IMG/VR virus record: IMGVR_UViG_3300025009_000110 | Coordinates: 1-60,676 of that record | Length of the DNA: 60,676 nt | Source: a virus | Strand: one strand, 5' to 3' | In this document: positions 1 through 6,212 of the stretch, one piece after another | How positions within the stretch are numbered: position 1 is the stretch's first letter | Layout of the letters: each line of letters begins with the position of its first letter | The notes under the pieces: generated by a model | What the model was told of the DNA's origin: nothing | The model's input: only the letters and a program-made list of their open reading frames with translations | The model's database searches: none | Made by a program: the position numbers and the translations under genes

Positions 1-126
1 CCTTTTGATTGAATTATATCTCCGCTGGCGTTCGCAGTATTCGCATGAGCCATGATTCAGACATCCACGACTTGGACGCCTATTCCTCGACTCTCGATCC
101 TGCCATATTTTCATTCGCCGTGGCTC
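1..126. repeat. Left copy of the terminal 126-bp overlap
   Basis: These bases recur exactly at 60549-60674. The next base differs (G at 127, C at 60675) and the one after agrees again. An overlap of this size is what a k-mer assembler leaves when it closes a circle. A gene reads straight through the join, which favours a circular or circularly permuted genome over a true short terminal repeat. Confidence 0.9.
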
Positions 127-183
127 GCGCACCATTTCCCGGCGCGGTGTCCTCGTGAGATATTTTCTGTAAGTTCTGGCCAT
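1..183 (-). CDS. 5' part of a junction-spanning zinc-finger-like small protein
   Basis: The minus-strand ATG at 183 opens a frame that runs off the left edge and continues at the right end of the window to a TAA at 60504. Joined across the circle it encodes 75 residues, strongly basic, with a core CLNHGSCEYCERQR that looks like a small zinc knuckle; I recall similar NHGSC-x-YC motifs in small phage proteins. Its end overlaps the start of the next gene (ATG at 60517). There is no strong ribosome binding site in front of the ATG, so the exact start is uncertain. Function unknown; nucleic-acid binding is a guess from charge and cysteines. Confidence 0.55.
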   Translation of the reverse strand, partial: MARTYRKYLTRTPRREMVREPRRMKIWQDRESRNRRPSRGCLNHGSCEYCERQRRYNSIKR

Positions 184-214
184 ATCTAATATTCTATATA
201 CTTACGGCCCAATG

Positions 215-403
215 TCAATGAAATTTACCGTCGCATATCTGGAAAAATACACGAAGAAACAATTCGTTAGCCACCCTTGGCGGCAGTGGACAGATCGGCG
301 GAACCTCGACAGCCTCGCAAGACAATTTATCAGAATAAGGATTGCATCCATTGAACAAGTCTCTCATCTCGGCGATACCAACTGCCCTGTCGTAATGTTT
401 CAC
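215..403 (-). CDS. Hypothetical protein, 62 aa
   Basis: This frame opens with GTG at 403 and lies in line with its minus-strand neighbours, 24 bases after the stop of the 55-residue gene at 428-595. The product has several cysteines and prolines but no motif I recognise. The ribosome binding site is weak (AGCAAGATA), which is the main doubt. It is kept because the strand, spacing and absence of a competing frame fit the operon. Confidence 0.4.
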   Translation of the reverse strand: MKHYDRAVGIAEMRDLFNGCNPYSDKLSCEAVEVPPICPLPPRVANELFLRVFFQICDGKFH

Positions 404-427
404 TATCTTGCTGATTCAAGAGTTTTT

Positions 428-595
428 TTACTGAAGCTTCTTCTCTTCGGGCTTTTTCGCCTCGGGGTCTTCAACCTTGCGGCTTCTCCACTCGGTCCTG
501 CCGGGGTGCTCAGTTACGAGCAGGCAGTCTATGCACTCGAACAGGCTGACCTTACCATCACGGCGAAGAACCTGTACCCTGTTGTGATTACACAT
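428..595 (-). CDS. Small Cys-containing protein, 55 aa
   Basis: A 55-residue frame starts at ATG 595 behind a perfect AAGGAG at ideal spacing, 11 bases after the stop of the upstream gene. Residues 20-24 carry a C-x2-C pair (ECIDC) and an NHN lies near the N-terminus, so a small metal-binding fold is possible. The last 15 residues are rich in Lys and Glu and probably unstructured. No family recognised. Confidence 0.6.
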   Translation of the reverse strand: MCNHNRVQVLRRDGKVSLFECIDCLLVTEHPGRTEWRSRKVEDPEAKKPEEKKLQ

Positions 596-606
596 AATTT
601 CGCTCC

Positions 607-873
607 TTATGAGGTGAATCCTCGGCCATCCGTGCGATTCTGGCTGAGCATTCTTGAGAAGTCAGGGACAACTACCTTGCCCTGCCAAACCATATCGGCA
701 ATACCTACCCGGCATCCACACTTGCCGCAATGAACATCCTCGCCAGGCTCCACGGGAAGGCCGCTCGGCCCAGCGTAGTTCTTGGATGGCCACTGAGGAC
801 TATAGTCAGGCTCTTTCAACCACCAGCCGCAGAGGCCCCCGCATACTCCCTTGTGACCAATCCTTATTGCCAT
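607..873 (-). CDS. Small zinc-ribbon-like protein, 88 aa
   Basis: The protein carries an N-terminal CGGLCG segment and a C-terminal C-x2-C-x-C cluster (HCGKCGCR, about residues 48-55), typical of small zinc ribbons that phages encode. The ATG at 873 lies 4 bases past the stop of the preceding gene with GAGGCGGG upstream. Tryptophan and proline are frequent. Function unknown; it sits in the lysis-side run of small genes. Confidence 0.6.
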   Translation of the reverse strand: MAIRIGHKGVCGGLCGWWLKEPDYSPQWPSKNYAGPSGLPVEPGEDVHCGKCGCRVGIADMVWQGKVVVPDFSRMLSQNRTDGRGFTS

Positions 874-876
874 GGC

Positions 877-1359
877 TTAAGCCCGCCTCGTTTCGATAAG
901 GGTATTTATGGCGTTGATAATCGGCTCGCTGATGTCCTTGGCAACCATCGTGGCCATAGCCTTCGTAGTGTCGAGCATCAACTCAAGGCTCTCGACTGTA
1001 TCTTCGATGGCAGCAACCGACAGCAGGGCCTTGCGCAGGGCTTTTTCGCGCCAATCGGGGTCAGAGTCGGGACAGGCAGTGTTGCCGTTCTCGAACGCAG
1101 GTGCCGGTGAATAGGACGAGTATCCGTCTTCATAGATGACGAAGTAGCCGCCTGCAGCCGGAAGGTGTTTGTGCCACCAGTCGGGGGTCACGTTGAACGG
1201 TGCGAATTTCTCGTTACTGGGCACGATCACCACCTCGGTCATCGCTCTGTGACCGGCAGCGTCAACGTCTTCGTACCTGATACCAACCTCGGAGATCTTG
1301 AGGGCGGCAACGACTTTGTGAGAGCGATACTTCGGAAGGTCTGCATACTCGGGATACAT
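877..1359 (-). CDS. Hypothetical protein, 160 aa
   Basis: I chose ATG 1359, not the ATG at 1368, because the AAGGAG motif abuts the earlier ATG with no spacing but sits 9 bases before this one. The product looks soluble; its first two thirds are rich in aromatic residues, and the last 60 residues are helical with regular Leu/Ile/Met spacing, compatible with a coiled coil. No catalytic motif is visible. Its frame closes 4 bases before the next gene, as expected within one transcript. Confidence 0.6.
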   Translation of the reverse strand: MYPEYADLPKYRSHKVVAALKISEVGIRYEDVDAAGHRAMTEVVIVPSNEKFAPFNVTPDWWHKHLPAAGGYFVIYEDGYSSYSPAPAFENGNTACPDSDPDWREKALRKALLSVAAIEDTVESLELMLDTTKAMATMVAKDISEPIINAINTLIETRRA

Positions 1360-1364
1360 GTTTT

Positions 1365-1562
1365 TCATCTCCTTACGCCCTCGTCAAGGGCATTTGCGAG
1401 GAAGTCATTCCTCTTTCTTAGACATTCGCTACATTTGGGCATTGATACCATCTCGCCAATGGTGTCGGCCAGGATAGAAGTGAGCTTATCCACCTGAGCC
1501 TTTGATCTTTCCAGGGCCTCCATCAATTCAGCCCTGCTCATGATCGCGCTTTCAGCCGCCAT
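1365..1562 (-). CDS. Short coiled-coil protein with a CxxC pair, 65 aa
   Basis: The product is mainly helical (residues 8-35 with heptad-like Leu/Met spacing) followed by a C-x2-C pair (KCSECLRKR). The ATG at 1562 overlaps the stop of the 41-residue membrane protein gene, suggesting translational coupling; a second ATG 21 bases on is possible. No family recognised. Confidence 0.55.
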   Translation of the reverse strand: MAAESAIMSRAELMEALERSKAQVDKLTSILADTIGEMVSMPKCSECLRKRNDFLANALDEGVRR

Positions 1563-1677
1563 AGTACCTCACGAACAATATGATTATTTGGTCGAAGACG
1601 ACATAACACACTGCTCCCCATGCTATGCCGCCCCAGATGATTTCCGATATGTCGGAAGCTACCTTTTTAGCACTCAT
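1552..1677 (-). CDS. Single-span membrane protein, 41 aa
   Basis: This short frame begins at ATG 1677 and encodes a polar N-terminus followed by an almost continuous hydrophobic stretch (about residues 13-36) and a short charged tail. It overlaps the next gene by 11 bases. It lies between the lysozyme/lipoprotein pair and other small genes, so a holin or holin-like role is possible but not shown. The ribosome binding site is weak (TTTGGGA next to the ATG). Confidence 0.5.
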   Translation of the reverse strand: MSAKKVASDISEIIWGGIAWGAVCYVVFDQIIILFVRYYGG

Positions 1678-1709
1678 TCCCAAACTATGAACTGGGCCGC
1701 TTTTTTCTT

Positions 1710-1967
1710 CTAGTCGGAAACTCTATCGTACTCTACCAGTCTTCTCCTGTCGTTGAGCATGACCTTCAGGCTCCTGGCCTCCTGGACTGCCTGCCTGGCC
1801 CTCGCCTGCCAGTCGCCATCTTTCCCTGGACATATGCAGTCGTGGATCTGATCTACGGCGTCAAGGAGGAAATGCTCGTTTATCTTGAGCTGCTTGACCT
1901 GACGCTCCAGGTCTGCGATCTTCTGCCGGTCCTCGTTCATCCGTTGAATGGTTTCGATGCCGTGCAT
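1710..1967 (-). CDS. Coiled-coil protein, 85 aa
   Basis: The first 45 residues form a clear heptad pattern rich in Glu, Gln, Arg and Leu (QKIADLERQVKQLKI region), followed by a segment with two cysteines (CICPGKDG) and a basic helical tail. The ATG lies 2 bases beyond the stop of the lipoprotein gene with GGAGAGG upstream. It has no signal peptide or membrane span, so it is not an obvious spanin subunit. Function unknown. Confidence 0.6.
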   Translation of the reverse strand: MHGIETIQRMNEDRQKIADLERQVKQLKINEHFLLDAVDQIHDCICPGKDGDWQARARQAVQEARSLKVMLNDRRRLVEYDRVSD

Positions 1968-1968
1968 G

Positions 1969-2535
1969 TTACAGGGCCTCTCCGACCGGTGCCTCTTCTG
2001 CAGGAGGGGGATTGACGTCGTGCCTGTCTACGGTGCCGTTCCCGCTGCTCTGGCCATCTTGATTCCAGGTGCGCTGCTCATGGAACGGTTTCGAGTCTGT
2101 GCTCAGATCCTGAACGAGAGTTCCGCCGCCCTTCACCTCTGCGGTGTTGCCGACGTTGACAACGTTCTGGTTGCCTTTCAATACTAGGCTACCTGTTGCA
2201 CCGCCGCCGCCCTCTTGGCCCCTCCTGTCGGTATAGCGAAGGAGTGTGTCGAGCGGCTGATTGAGCGCTCGAATCCAGTCAAGCAGTGTGTCGGGTCGCA
2301 TGAACTGCTGTCTACCCATGCCGCCAGCGAAAGCCATACCGATGGCGGTGACGCACGATTCCGTCTTGCAGGCCTGGACGGCTGACGCGAAGCCCTTGAA
2401 CATGTTCTCGTTCGAGGTGGCTATATGCTTATTGGTTTCGCCGATGTTGCCGGTAATCCCTTGGATACAGCCGGTCAGCGTCATAGCCAGCAAGCCGAAG
2501 ATGATGCCGAGAACAATACTGGTGATCTTTGTCAT
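1969..2535 (-). CDS. Phage-encoded lipoprotein, 188 aa
   Basis: An N-terminal signal segment ends in a textbook lipobox (LTGC, Cys 23), so the product should be exported, lipidated and anchored in a membrane of a Gram-negative host. The mature part has a Gly-rich middle (GGGGATGS) and a Pro/Glu-rich C-terminus that may span periplasm. It lies immediately downstream of the lysozyme gene, a position typical of outer-membrane spanin subunits or superinfection-exclusion lipoproteins. At 188 residues it is larger than most o-spanins, and no paired inner-membrane spanin is evident next to it. A good AAGGA precedes the start. Confidence 0.7.
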   Translation of the reverse strand: MTKITSIVLGIIFGLLAMTLTGCIQGITGNIGETNKHIATSNENMFKGFASAVQACKTESCVTAIGMAFAGGMGRQQFMRPDTLLDWIRALNQPLDTLLRYTDRRGQEGGGGATGSLVLKGNQNVVNVGNTAEVKGGGTLVQDLSTDSKPFHEQRTWNQDGQSSGNGTVDRHDVNPPPAEEAPVGEAL

Positions 2536-2538
2536 GTT

Positions 2539-2976
2539 TCATCCTTTTTCGTATTTTTTGATGAGTCGGCCAGCTCGATTCTTGGCCTGTTTACGATACC
2601 ACAAGCTATCCTTCATCCCGGCTACAACTCCGGGAATGTCGCCAGCCTCTGCAGCCTTGAGGGTGTCCTTGAATTCAGAGAGTCCTTCAACCCCCATCTG
2701 GTACGCCATCTCGTAAAATACCTCGCGGCGGGCAGGGGTCAGGTTCTCCATCCATGGCCAGGCGGTCAGGACGTCGTTGACCCGGTCCTCAATGATCATC
2801 TCGCAGATCCTCGACGCCAGATCCTCGCTTATGCCTATCTCAAGGTTGAAGCCGTAGCCTATGGTCCAGATCCCCATGGAGTCCTTGTACATATGGCGCT
2901 CATAGTTCTCTTCGCGCTTGACCGATCTGGCCGCTCCCCTGATGACGTCGATTGTGTCCCTCTTTATCGATCCCAT
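2539..2976 (-). CDS. Endolysin, GH24 (T4-type) lysozyme
   Basis: The enzyme should cleave the beta-1,4 bond between MurNAc and GlcNAc in peptidoglycan. The family's catalytic triad spacing E-x8-D-x5-T is present at Glu 23, Asp 32 and Thr 38 (within REENYERHMYKDSMGIWTIG), followed by the usual YGFN turn. At 145 residues it has the length of the soluble T4/P22-type enzymes, with no signal peptide or SAR segment, so release would need a holin. The start at 2976 is preferred over 2988 because GGAGGAAGGC precedes it at good spacing. It overlaps the small Cys-rich gene upstream. Confidence 0.9.
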   Translation of the reverse strand: MGSIKRDTIDVIRGAARSVKREENYERHMYKDSMGIWTIGYGFNLEIGISEDLASRICEMIIEDRVNDVLTAWPWMENLTPARREVFYEMAYQMGVEGLSEFKDTLKAAEAGDIPGVVAGMKDSLWYRKQAKNRAGRLIKKYEKG

Positions 2977-3107
2977 GCCTTCCTCCAATAGTATTTCAGC
3001 CAGTAGCAGGCGCAGGCTACCTTACAGCACAGGAACGTGGTCAGCCGGTATCTGTGCTCATGGTTCCAGACGCAGGACCAGCAGATTTTAATTTTTCGTT
3101 TTGCCAT
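2964..3107 (-). CDS. Basic Cys-rich protein, 47 aa
   Basis: This short frame opens at ATG 3107 behind GAGGAAAA and ends inside the start of the lysozyme gene, so the two would be coupled. The product is basic at its N-terminus (MAKRKIKICWSC) and contains six cysteines and many aromatic residues in a moderately hydrophobic second half. It would be the first gene of the minus-strand late-type run. It could be a small membrane-associated protein; no family recognised. Confidence 0.45.
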   Translation of the reverse strand: MAKRKIKICWSCVWNHEHRYRLTTFLCCKVACACYWLKYYWRKAWDR

Positions 3108-3406
3108 TTTTCCTCGCAAGTGGCCGTGACTTTTTTAAGGCCACGGCCTGGGACAGGTAGCGAATCCTGCTGCAACGACGCCTTAGTACGGCGGTGGTGC
3201 TGTGTTTATAAGACAACCTTAATACATAGTTGCGGACCATGCACAAAAAAAATCGCATTCACGAAAAAAAGCTATTGACACCGTCCGGACCAAGGTGTAC
3301 ATTGGAGACATAGAATGACCCAGAGCGAGACTGGACGACGAAAGGCGAGGTTAATCAAGACCCGAAGATTTTAACAAATAAGTATACTTAACACAGGAGA
3401 TTTATT
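3108..3406. other. Intergenic control region between divergent operons
   Basis: No convincing gene lies here. The region separates the minus-strand run that begins with the 47-residue gene from the plus-strand early cluster. It holds a plus-strand sigma-70-like promoter (3275-3303), an 8-base palindrome GTCCGGAC at 3283-3290 inside its spacer, a 7-bp hairpin at 3122-3148 and a 10-base palindrome AAGTATACTT at 3380-3389. Either palindrome could be an operator. A minus-strand promoter is expected here but I could not pick one with confidence. Confidence 0.6.
3275..3303 (+). promoter_or_regulatory. Sigma-70-like promoter for the plus-strand early cluster
   Basis: TTGACA at 3275-3280 is followed after exactly 17 bases by TACATT at 3298-3303, a 6/6 and 4/6 match to the consensus. 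It leaves about 100 bases of leader before the first gene at 3407. The palindrome GTCCGGAC sits in the spacer. Confidence 0.65.
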
Positions 3407-3580
3407 ATGGATTACATCGACAAAATTATTGCTTATGAGAATGGCGAGATGACGGACGAAGAAATCGTTGAGTTATTCCAAGAGCTTATAGACGAAGGAA
3501 CGGTTTGGCATCTCCAGGGGTCGTATGGCCGACTGGCTTCCGACCTCATCGATATGGGCATGTGCAATGCGAGGGGGTAG
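3407..3580 (+). CDS. Small acidic phage protein, DUF7417-like, 57 aa
   Basis: The product begins MDYIDKIIAYENGEMTDEE and continues with a VELFQELID helix and a QGSYGRLASDLID segment. From memory this matches a widespread family of small phage proteins of unknown role found in early gene clusters (DUF7417 as I recall; the number should be checked). ACAGGAGA precedes the ATG at ideal spacing. It is the first gene behind the 3275-3303 promoter, with the next gene 3 bases downstream. Early expression and a host-takeover role are inferred from position only. Confidence 0.7.
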   Translation: MDYIDKIIAYENGEMTDEEIVELFQELIDEGTVWHLQGSYGRLASDLIDMGMCNARG

Positions 3581-3583
3581 GCT

Positions 3584-3796
3584 ATGAGATATTACGTTGC
3601 GGAACGTACCAGTTACAAGAGCTGGTCTGTCCTCCTCCGGGATGACCAGACTGGTAAGATCGTCAAGACGGTAAAGGAAGGCTTCAGGGTCAGGATGGAC
3701 GCAGTACGCTGGGGCAGGGATAACGGGATCAAATTCACTTCCCATAGTAACATGGTCGAGGAGGCCGAAGGTCATGACGCAATCTCATTCGCATAG
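3584..3796 (+). CDS. Hypothetical protein, 70 aa
   Basis: The product starts MRYYVAERTSYKSW and reads like a compact beta-rich domain in which a strand-turn-strand (SVLLRDDQTGKIVKT) is followed by a basic helix. Its last two thirds were copied by the 326-bp tandem duplication, leaving a headless fragment at 3977-4122. It overlaps the next gene by 23 bases in another frame. No family recognised. Confidence 0.6.
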   Translation: MRYYVAERTSYKSWSVLLRDDQTGKIVKTVKEGFRVRMDAVRWGRDNGIKFTSHSNMVEEAEGHDAISFA

Positions 3797-3978
3797 ACTA
3801 CCAACGGCCTCCGAGGCTGCAGAGTTTGCCAGACTCCTGGACGAGAACCCTGGAAAATGTGTCTGGGGGGCGATCAATCCCGACGACGGGATACTGACCG
3901 TCCACGTGGATGAGGATGAAAGCCTCATGCGACTGGCTGTTATTATCGGCTTCTGTGTCTTTCACATGATGGAGGCCT
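3651..3978 (+). repeat. First unit of a 326-bp tandem duplication
   Basis: This stretch is repeated at 3977-4304 with an offset of 326 bases. The only difference I find is A at 3966 against G at 4292. The units share just two bases (CT) at the junction, as expected from slippage or illegitimate recombination. The unit holds the end of one gene and nearly all of the next. Confidence 0.95.
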
Positions 3979-3983
3979 GGTAA
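3774..3983 (+). CDS. Hypothetical protein, first tandem copy, 69 aa
   Basis: The product (MTQSHSHRLPTASEAAEFAR...) has a short helix, then a strand pair around GAINPDDGILTVHVDEDE and a hydrophobic C-terminal helix. It is nearly identical to the product of 4100-4309, differing only at residue 66 (Met here, Val there) and at the last residue (Trp here, Leu there). The Trp and TAA come from the duplication junction. Function unknown; the start overlaps the end of the preceding gene. Confidence 0.6.
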   Translation: MTQSHSHRLPTASEAAEFARLLDENPGKCVWGAINPDDGILTVHVDEDESLMRLAVIIGFCVFHMMEAW

Positions 3984-4122
3984 GATCGTCAAGACGGTAA
4001 AGGAAGGCTTCAGGGTCAGGATGGACGCAGTACGCTGGGGCAGGGATAACGGGATCAAATTCACTTCCCATAGTAACATGGTCGAGGAGGCCGAAGGTCA
4101 TGACGCAATCTCATTCGCATAG
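3977..4122 (+). pseudogene. Headless copy of the 70-aa gene
   Basis: The tandem duplication carried the last 47 codons of the 3584-3796 gene without its start or ribosome binding site. The frame upstream of the junction is not coding, so no fusion is made. An internal ATG at MDAVRWGRD could in principle start a 33-residue fragment behind AGGGTCAGG, but I see no reason to think it is used. Confidence 0.75.
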
Positions 4123-4304
4123 ACTACCAACGGCCTCCGAGGCTGCAGAGTTTGCCAGACTCCTGGACGAGAACCCTGGAAAATGTGTCTGGGGGGCGAT
4201 CAATCCCGACGACGGGATACTGACCGTCCACGTGGATGAGGATGAAAGCCTCATGCGACTGGCTGTTATTATCGGCTTCTGTGTCTTTCACGTGATGGAG
4301 GCCT
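3977..4304 (+). repeat. Second unit of the 326-bp tandem duplication
   Basis: Second copy of 3651-3978, with one substitution (G at 4292). Its downstream edge is the original gene junction, where the duplicated gene ends in TTATGA and overlaps the next start. It is therefore the ancestral right-hand arrangement. Confidence 0.95.
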
Positions 4305-4309
4305 TATGA
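4100..4309 (+). CDS. Hypothetical protein, second tandem copy, 69 aa
   Basis: Duplicate of the 3774-3983 gene, with Val at residue 66 and Leu as the last residue. Its TGA overlaps the ATG of the next gene (ATGA), the usual tight coupling of this operon, so this copy keeps the ancestral 3' context. Both copies are intact, so dosage of this protein may be doubled. Confidence 0.6.
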   Translation: MTQSHSHRLPTASEAAEFARLLDENPGKCVWGAINPDDGILTVHVDEDESLMRLAVIIGFCVFHVMEAL

Positions 4310-4515
4310 AATTTCGACCGAGTACCACGGAGAAGATCCTGTGGCACCAAGACCTGGTAGCGCACCTTGAGCAAGAGATCCGGGATCACCGGGTCAAGCT
4401 TGCTCAGTGCGTCGATATGGAAGAGTTCGATTTCTGGGCGAACAGGCTCGACTGGTATCAGGTTGAGCTGGCCACGGAAAACGACAATTATGAACAATGG
4501 TCCTTCAACTATTAA
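4306..4515 (+). CDS. Hypothetical helical protein, 69 aa
   Basis: An acidic, largely helical product rich in Glu, Gln, Trp and Tyr (EILWHQDL, LEQEIRDHR, WYQVELATEND), possibly a short coiled coil. Its start overlaps the preceding stop and the next gene follows after 11 bases. No family recognised; early expression inferred from position. Confidence 0.6.
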   Translation: MKFRPSTTEKILWHQDLVAHLEQEIRDHRVKLAQCVDMEEFDFWANRLDWYQVELATENDNYEQWSFNY

Positions 4516-4526
4516 CGGAGGTCGTC

Positions 4527-4985
4527 ATGGGCAACAGTTTACAGGAGTTCAAGGAACGTCACAATGGCAGCGAGGGTGGATTCAATGACGTATGCTTTAT
4601 CTTCGCCGTGAACACCTCTGGGAATGCCAGCCAGGAGATGGAGTATGTGAAGGCTCGCCTCGGTCGCTGCGCCAATATCAAGCAGGTTGAGGGTAGTTGG
4701 GATGGTAGGCGGGAAATCAGCTACGCAGTATTTCCCCTAAGGGACGAATGGCTGTACTATAAAGCCACCTCTGACGCGGTATTCCAGCTCGCCAGGTTGC
4801 ATGACCAAGAGAGCGTTCTGATCCTGGAGCCGAAGACCGAGCTGGGGAGAACAGCCAGGCTGCACTGGATGAAAAAACACCAGGTCCAGAACCTTTCCGG
4901 CTATTTCGTCGCCGTGCCCCCTGCAGAGGCTATGAAGGAGCAGGGATGGACCAGGGACGGGAATAACTTCTATATTATAAAGTAG
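4527..4985 (+). CDS. Hypothetical protein, 152 aa, last gene of the early cluster
   Basis: ATG 4527 was chosen because ACGGAGG precedes it at good spacing. The product has an N-terminal segment (FNDVCFIFAVNTSGNASQE), a beta-rich core and a C-terminal domain with Tyr/Phe-rich strands (GYFVAVPPAEAMKEQGW). No catalytic motif is visible. It is followed within 10 bases by a strong terminator and is the last gene in the transcript from 3275. Confidence 0.65.
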   Translation: MGNSLQEFKERHNGSEGGFNDVCFIFAVNTSGNASQEMEYVKARLGRCANIKQVEGSWDGRREISYAVFPLRDEWLYYKATSDAVFQLARLHDQESVLILEPKTELGRTARLHWMKKHQVQNLSGYFVAVPPAEAMKEQGWTRDGNNFYIIK

Positions 4986-4993
4986 GCTCCACA

Positions 4994-5040
4994 AAATAAC
5001 GGGGTCGGTTGGTAATTCCAGCCGACCCCGTTATTTTTTT
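4994..5040. terminator. Bidirectional Rho-independent terminator
   Basis: A near-perfect hairpin pairs AATAACGGGGTCGG with CCGACCCCGTTATT around a 12-base loop and is followed by a T run on the plus strand and flanked by an A run that serves the minus strand. It lies between the convergent genes ending at 4985 and 5045, so it can stop both transcripts. Confidence 0.92.
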
Positions 5041-5044
5041 GCCC

Positions 5045-5296
5045 TTAGAATCCAGAGTGCCTGTCGAGTACGTGCTTGGGTATGCTCCCCAGTGCCTTCC
5101 TCACCATCCTCCCGTCAATCGCCTTGCACCAGGCGTGACGTCCTCCAGCCGTCAGCGCGACGACCTGAGTTACTTCCAGGATCGGCTTCGGCGGCTTCTT
5201 GACGTACCATGATTTTCTCGGCCTCCGATAATCCGTTAGATAGTCCAGACTGATTTGATTTCGGCTCCTCGGACGATACTCTCTTTTCCGACTCAT
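5045..5296 (-). CDS. Basic hypothetical protein, 83 aa
   Basis: Start ATG 5296 has GGAGG 9 bases upstream. The product (MSRKREYRPRSRNQ...) is strongly basic at the N-terminus, with a probable beta-rich second half (LEVTQVVALTAGG). It overlaps the tail of the Lar-like frame by about 180 bases in another frame, so one of the two extensions is probably not real coding sequence. It would be the last gene before the 4994-5040 terminator. Confidence 0.45.
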   Translation of the reverse strand: MSRKREYRPRSRNQISLDYLTDYRRPRKSWYVKKPPKPILEVTQVVALTAGGRHAWCKAIDGRMVRKALGSIPKHVLDRHSGF

Positions 5297-5507
5297 GGCG
5301 CAATGCCTCCATTTTTTTGTTCCATTTTTCGATAGCCTCTTTCTTGGTTGTTCCAAGCACAGCAGGACGAGAGCTGCACCAGCTATCAGAGCATATTATC
5401 GTCCACCAATCTGGCCCCATATGGTATATATCAGGCCTCTTCTCGCATTCAGGGCACACGTCACAAAGCTGAATCGAACGCCCGGTGAAATCAGTCATCT
5501 TTTCCAT
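5115..5507 (-). CDS. Lar-like restriction alleviation protein
   Basis: Residues 10-55 match the Lar-type zinc ribbon: a C-x2-C pair (LCDVCPECEKRP), then PDWWTIICSDSWC and the diagnostic TTKKEAIEKWNKKM helix. Rac-prophage Lar modulates type I restriction-modification and protects unmodified incoming DNA. I chose ATG 5507 because GGAGG precedes it; ATG 5498 overlaps the upstream stop. The Lar domain ends near residue 58. The remaining 70 residues are low in recognisable structure and overlap the 5045-5296 gene, so the true product may be shorter through an error, or the overlap may be genuine. Confidence 0.65.
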   Translation of the reverse strand: MEKMTDFTGRSIQLCDVCPECEKRPDIYHMGPDWWTIICSDSWCSSRPAVLGTTKKEAIEKWNKKMEALRHESEKRVSSEEPKSNQSGLSNGLSEAEKIMVRQEAAEADPGSNSGRRADGWRTSRLVQGD

Positions 5508-5847
5508 CGTCGTCACCCTCCCAGGTGTGACTGCCCATATACTCGGGACTCGCCTTGCCAACCAGGTCAACGAATTGATCCCTGGTCAGGAGCGTGTACT
5601 TGGTATTCTTGCCAAACCACTTTCCGTCGATCCTTACCCGGTACATGGATCTCCAGAATTCCCTGCGGTCGTCGTTTTTGAGGGGAGGCTTGGGCCAAAA
5701 TAAGCTGCTGGACGGGGTCCAGTTCATTGCCCAGTGCCACGCAAGGAATCCCTCGATCTTCATACTGTATGACTCCGTCCTTCCGACAAAATCATCACGC
5801 TCGACCCTCTTGAGATACACCTCGTCTGGCTTTCTTTTCTCGGACAT
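5491..5847 (-). CDS. Hypothetical protein, 118 aa
   Basis: The product is rich in Trp, Arg and Asp (LAWHWAMNW, REFWRSMYRVRID) with an acidic C-terminal tail (WEGDDDGKDD). No motif recognised. Its stop overlaps the start region of the Lar-like gene, showing tight packing in one operon. The N-terminal segment KRKPDEVYLKRVERDD is highly charged. Confidence 0.6.
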   Translation of the reverse strand: MSEKRKPDEVYLKRVERDDFVGRTESYSMKIEGFLAWHWAMNWTPSSSLFWPKPPLKNDDRREFWRSMYRVRIDGKWFGKNTKYTLLTRDQFVDLVGKASPEYMGSHTWEGDDDGKDD

Positions 5848-5850
5848 TGA

Positions 5851-6093
5851 TTACCCAAAGTCAAGGGGTTGGACTTCGCAGTCGTCGCCGGATTCCATCT
5901 GGTGAGCATGCCACCCTATCAGACAATAACCGCACTTCCGCCAGTACTCGCCGCAGATCTTCCTCGACTCCTCCCTCGGGTCGGGGGGATCTCCTTCGGT
6001 ATCGATCCACCAATCCTTAAACTCCTCCGTGAGCAGGTCGTGAGCGTTCTTAACAAACCACTGGTTCTGCCCCCAGTCTATTTCCGCCGCCAT
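5851..6093 (-). CDS. Hypothetical Cys/Trp-rich protein, 80 aa
   Basis: The ATG at 6093 follows GGAGGGG at close spacing and is preferred to the ATG at 6105. The second half holds a C-x9-C-x2-C arrangement (ICGEYWRKCGYCLIGWHAHQ) with nearby His residues, suggesting a small zinc-binding fold. It is strongly acidic overall. Function unknown. Confidence 0.6.
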   Translation of the reverse strand: MAAEIDWGQNQWFVKNAHDLLTEEFKDWWIDTEGDPPDPREESRKICGEYWRKCGYCLIGWHAHQMESGDDCEVQPLDFG

Positions 6094-6212
6094 AATCCCC
6101 TCCATATCCTGATGAAGTTGTAGAGGTCGATGAAGTACTGACCACTCGTGATGTAACGAATGGCCAGTGTCGCTATCCTTAGCCTGTATCCTACCTCTTC
6201 AAGCGCGGAATG

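Noticed and set aside
3122-3148. Hairpin near 3130 as a terminator
   Set aside because: The stem is only 7 bp with a 13-base loop and has no U tract after it in either direction.
3315-3374. A 19-codon leader-peptide-like frame after the 3275 promoter
   Set aside because: The GGAG in front of it would lie at or upstream of the predicted transcription start, so it would not be on the message.
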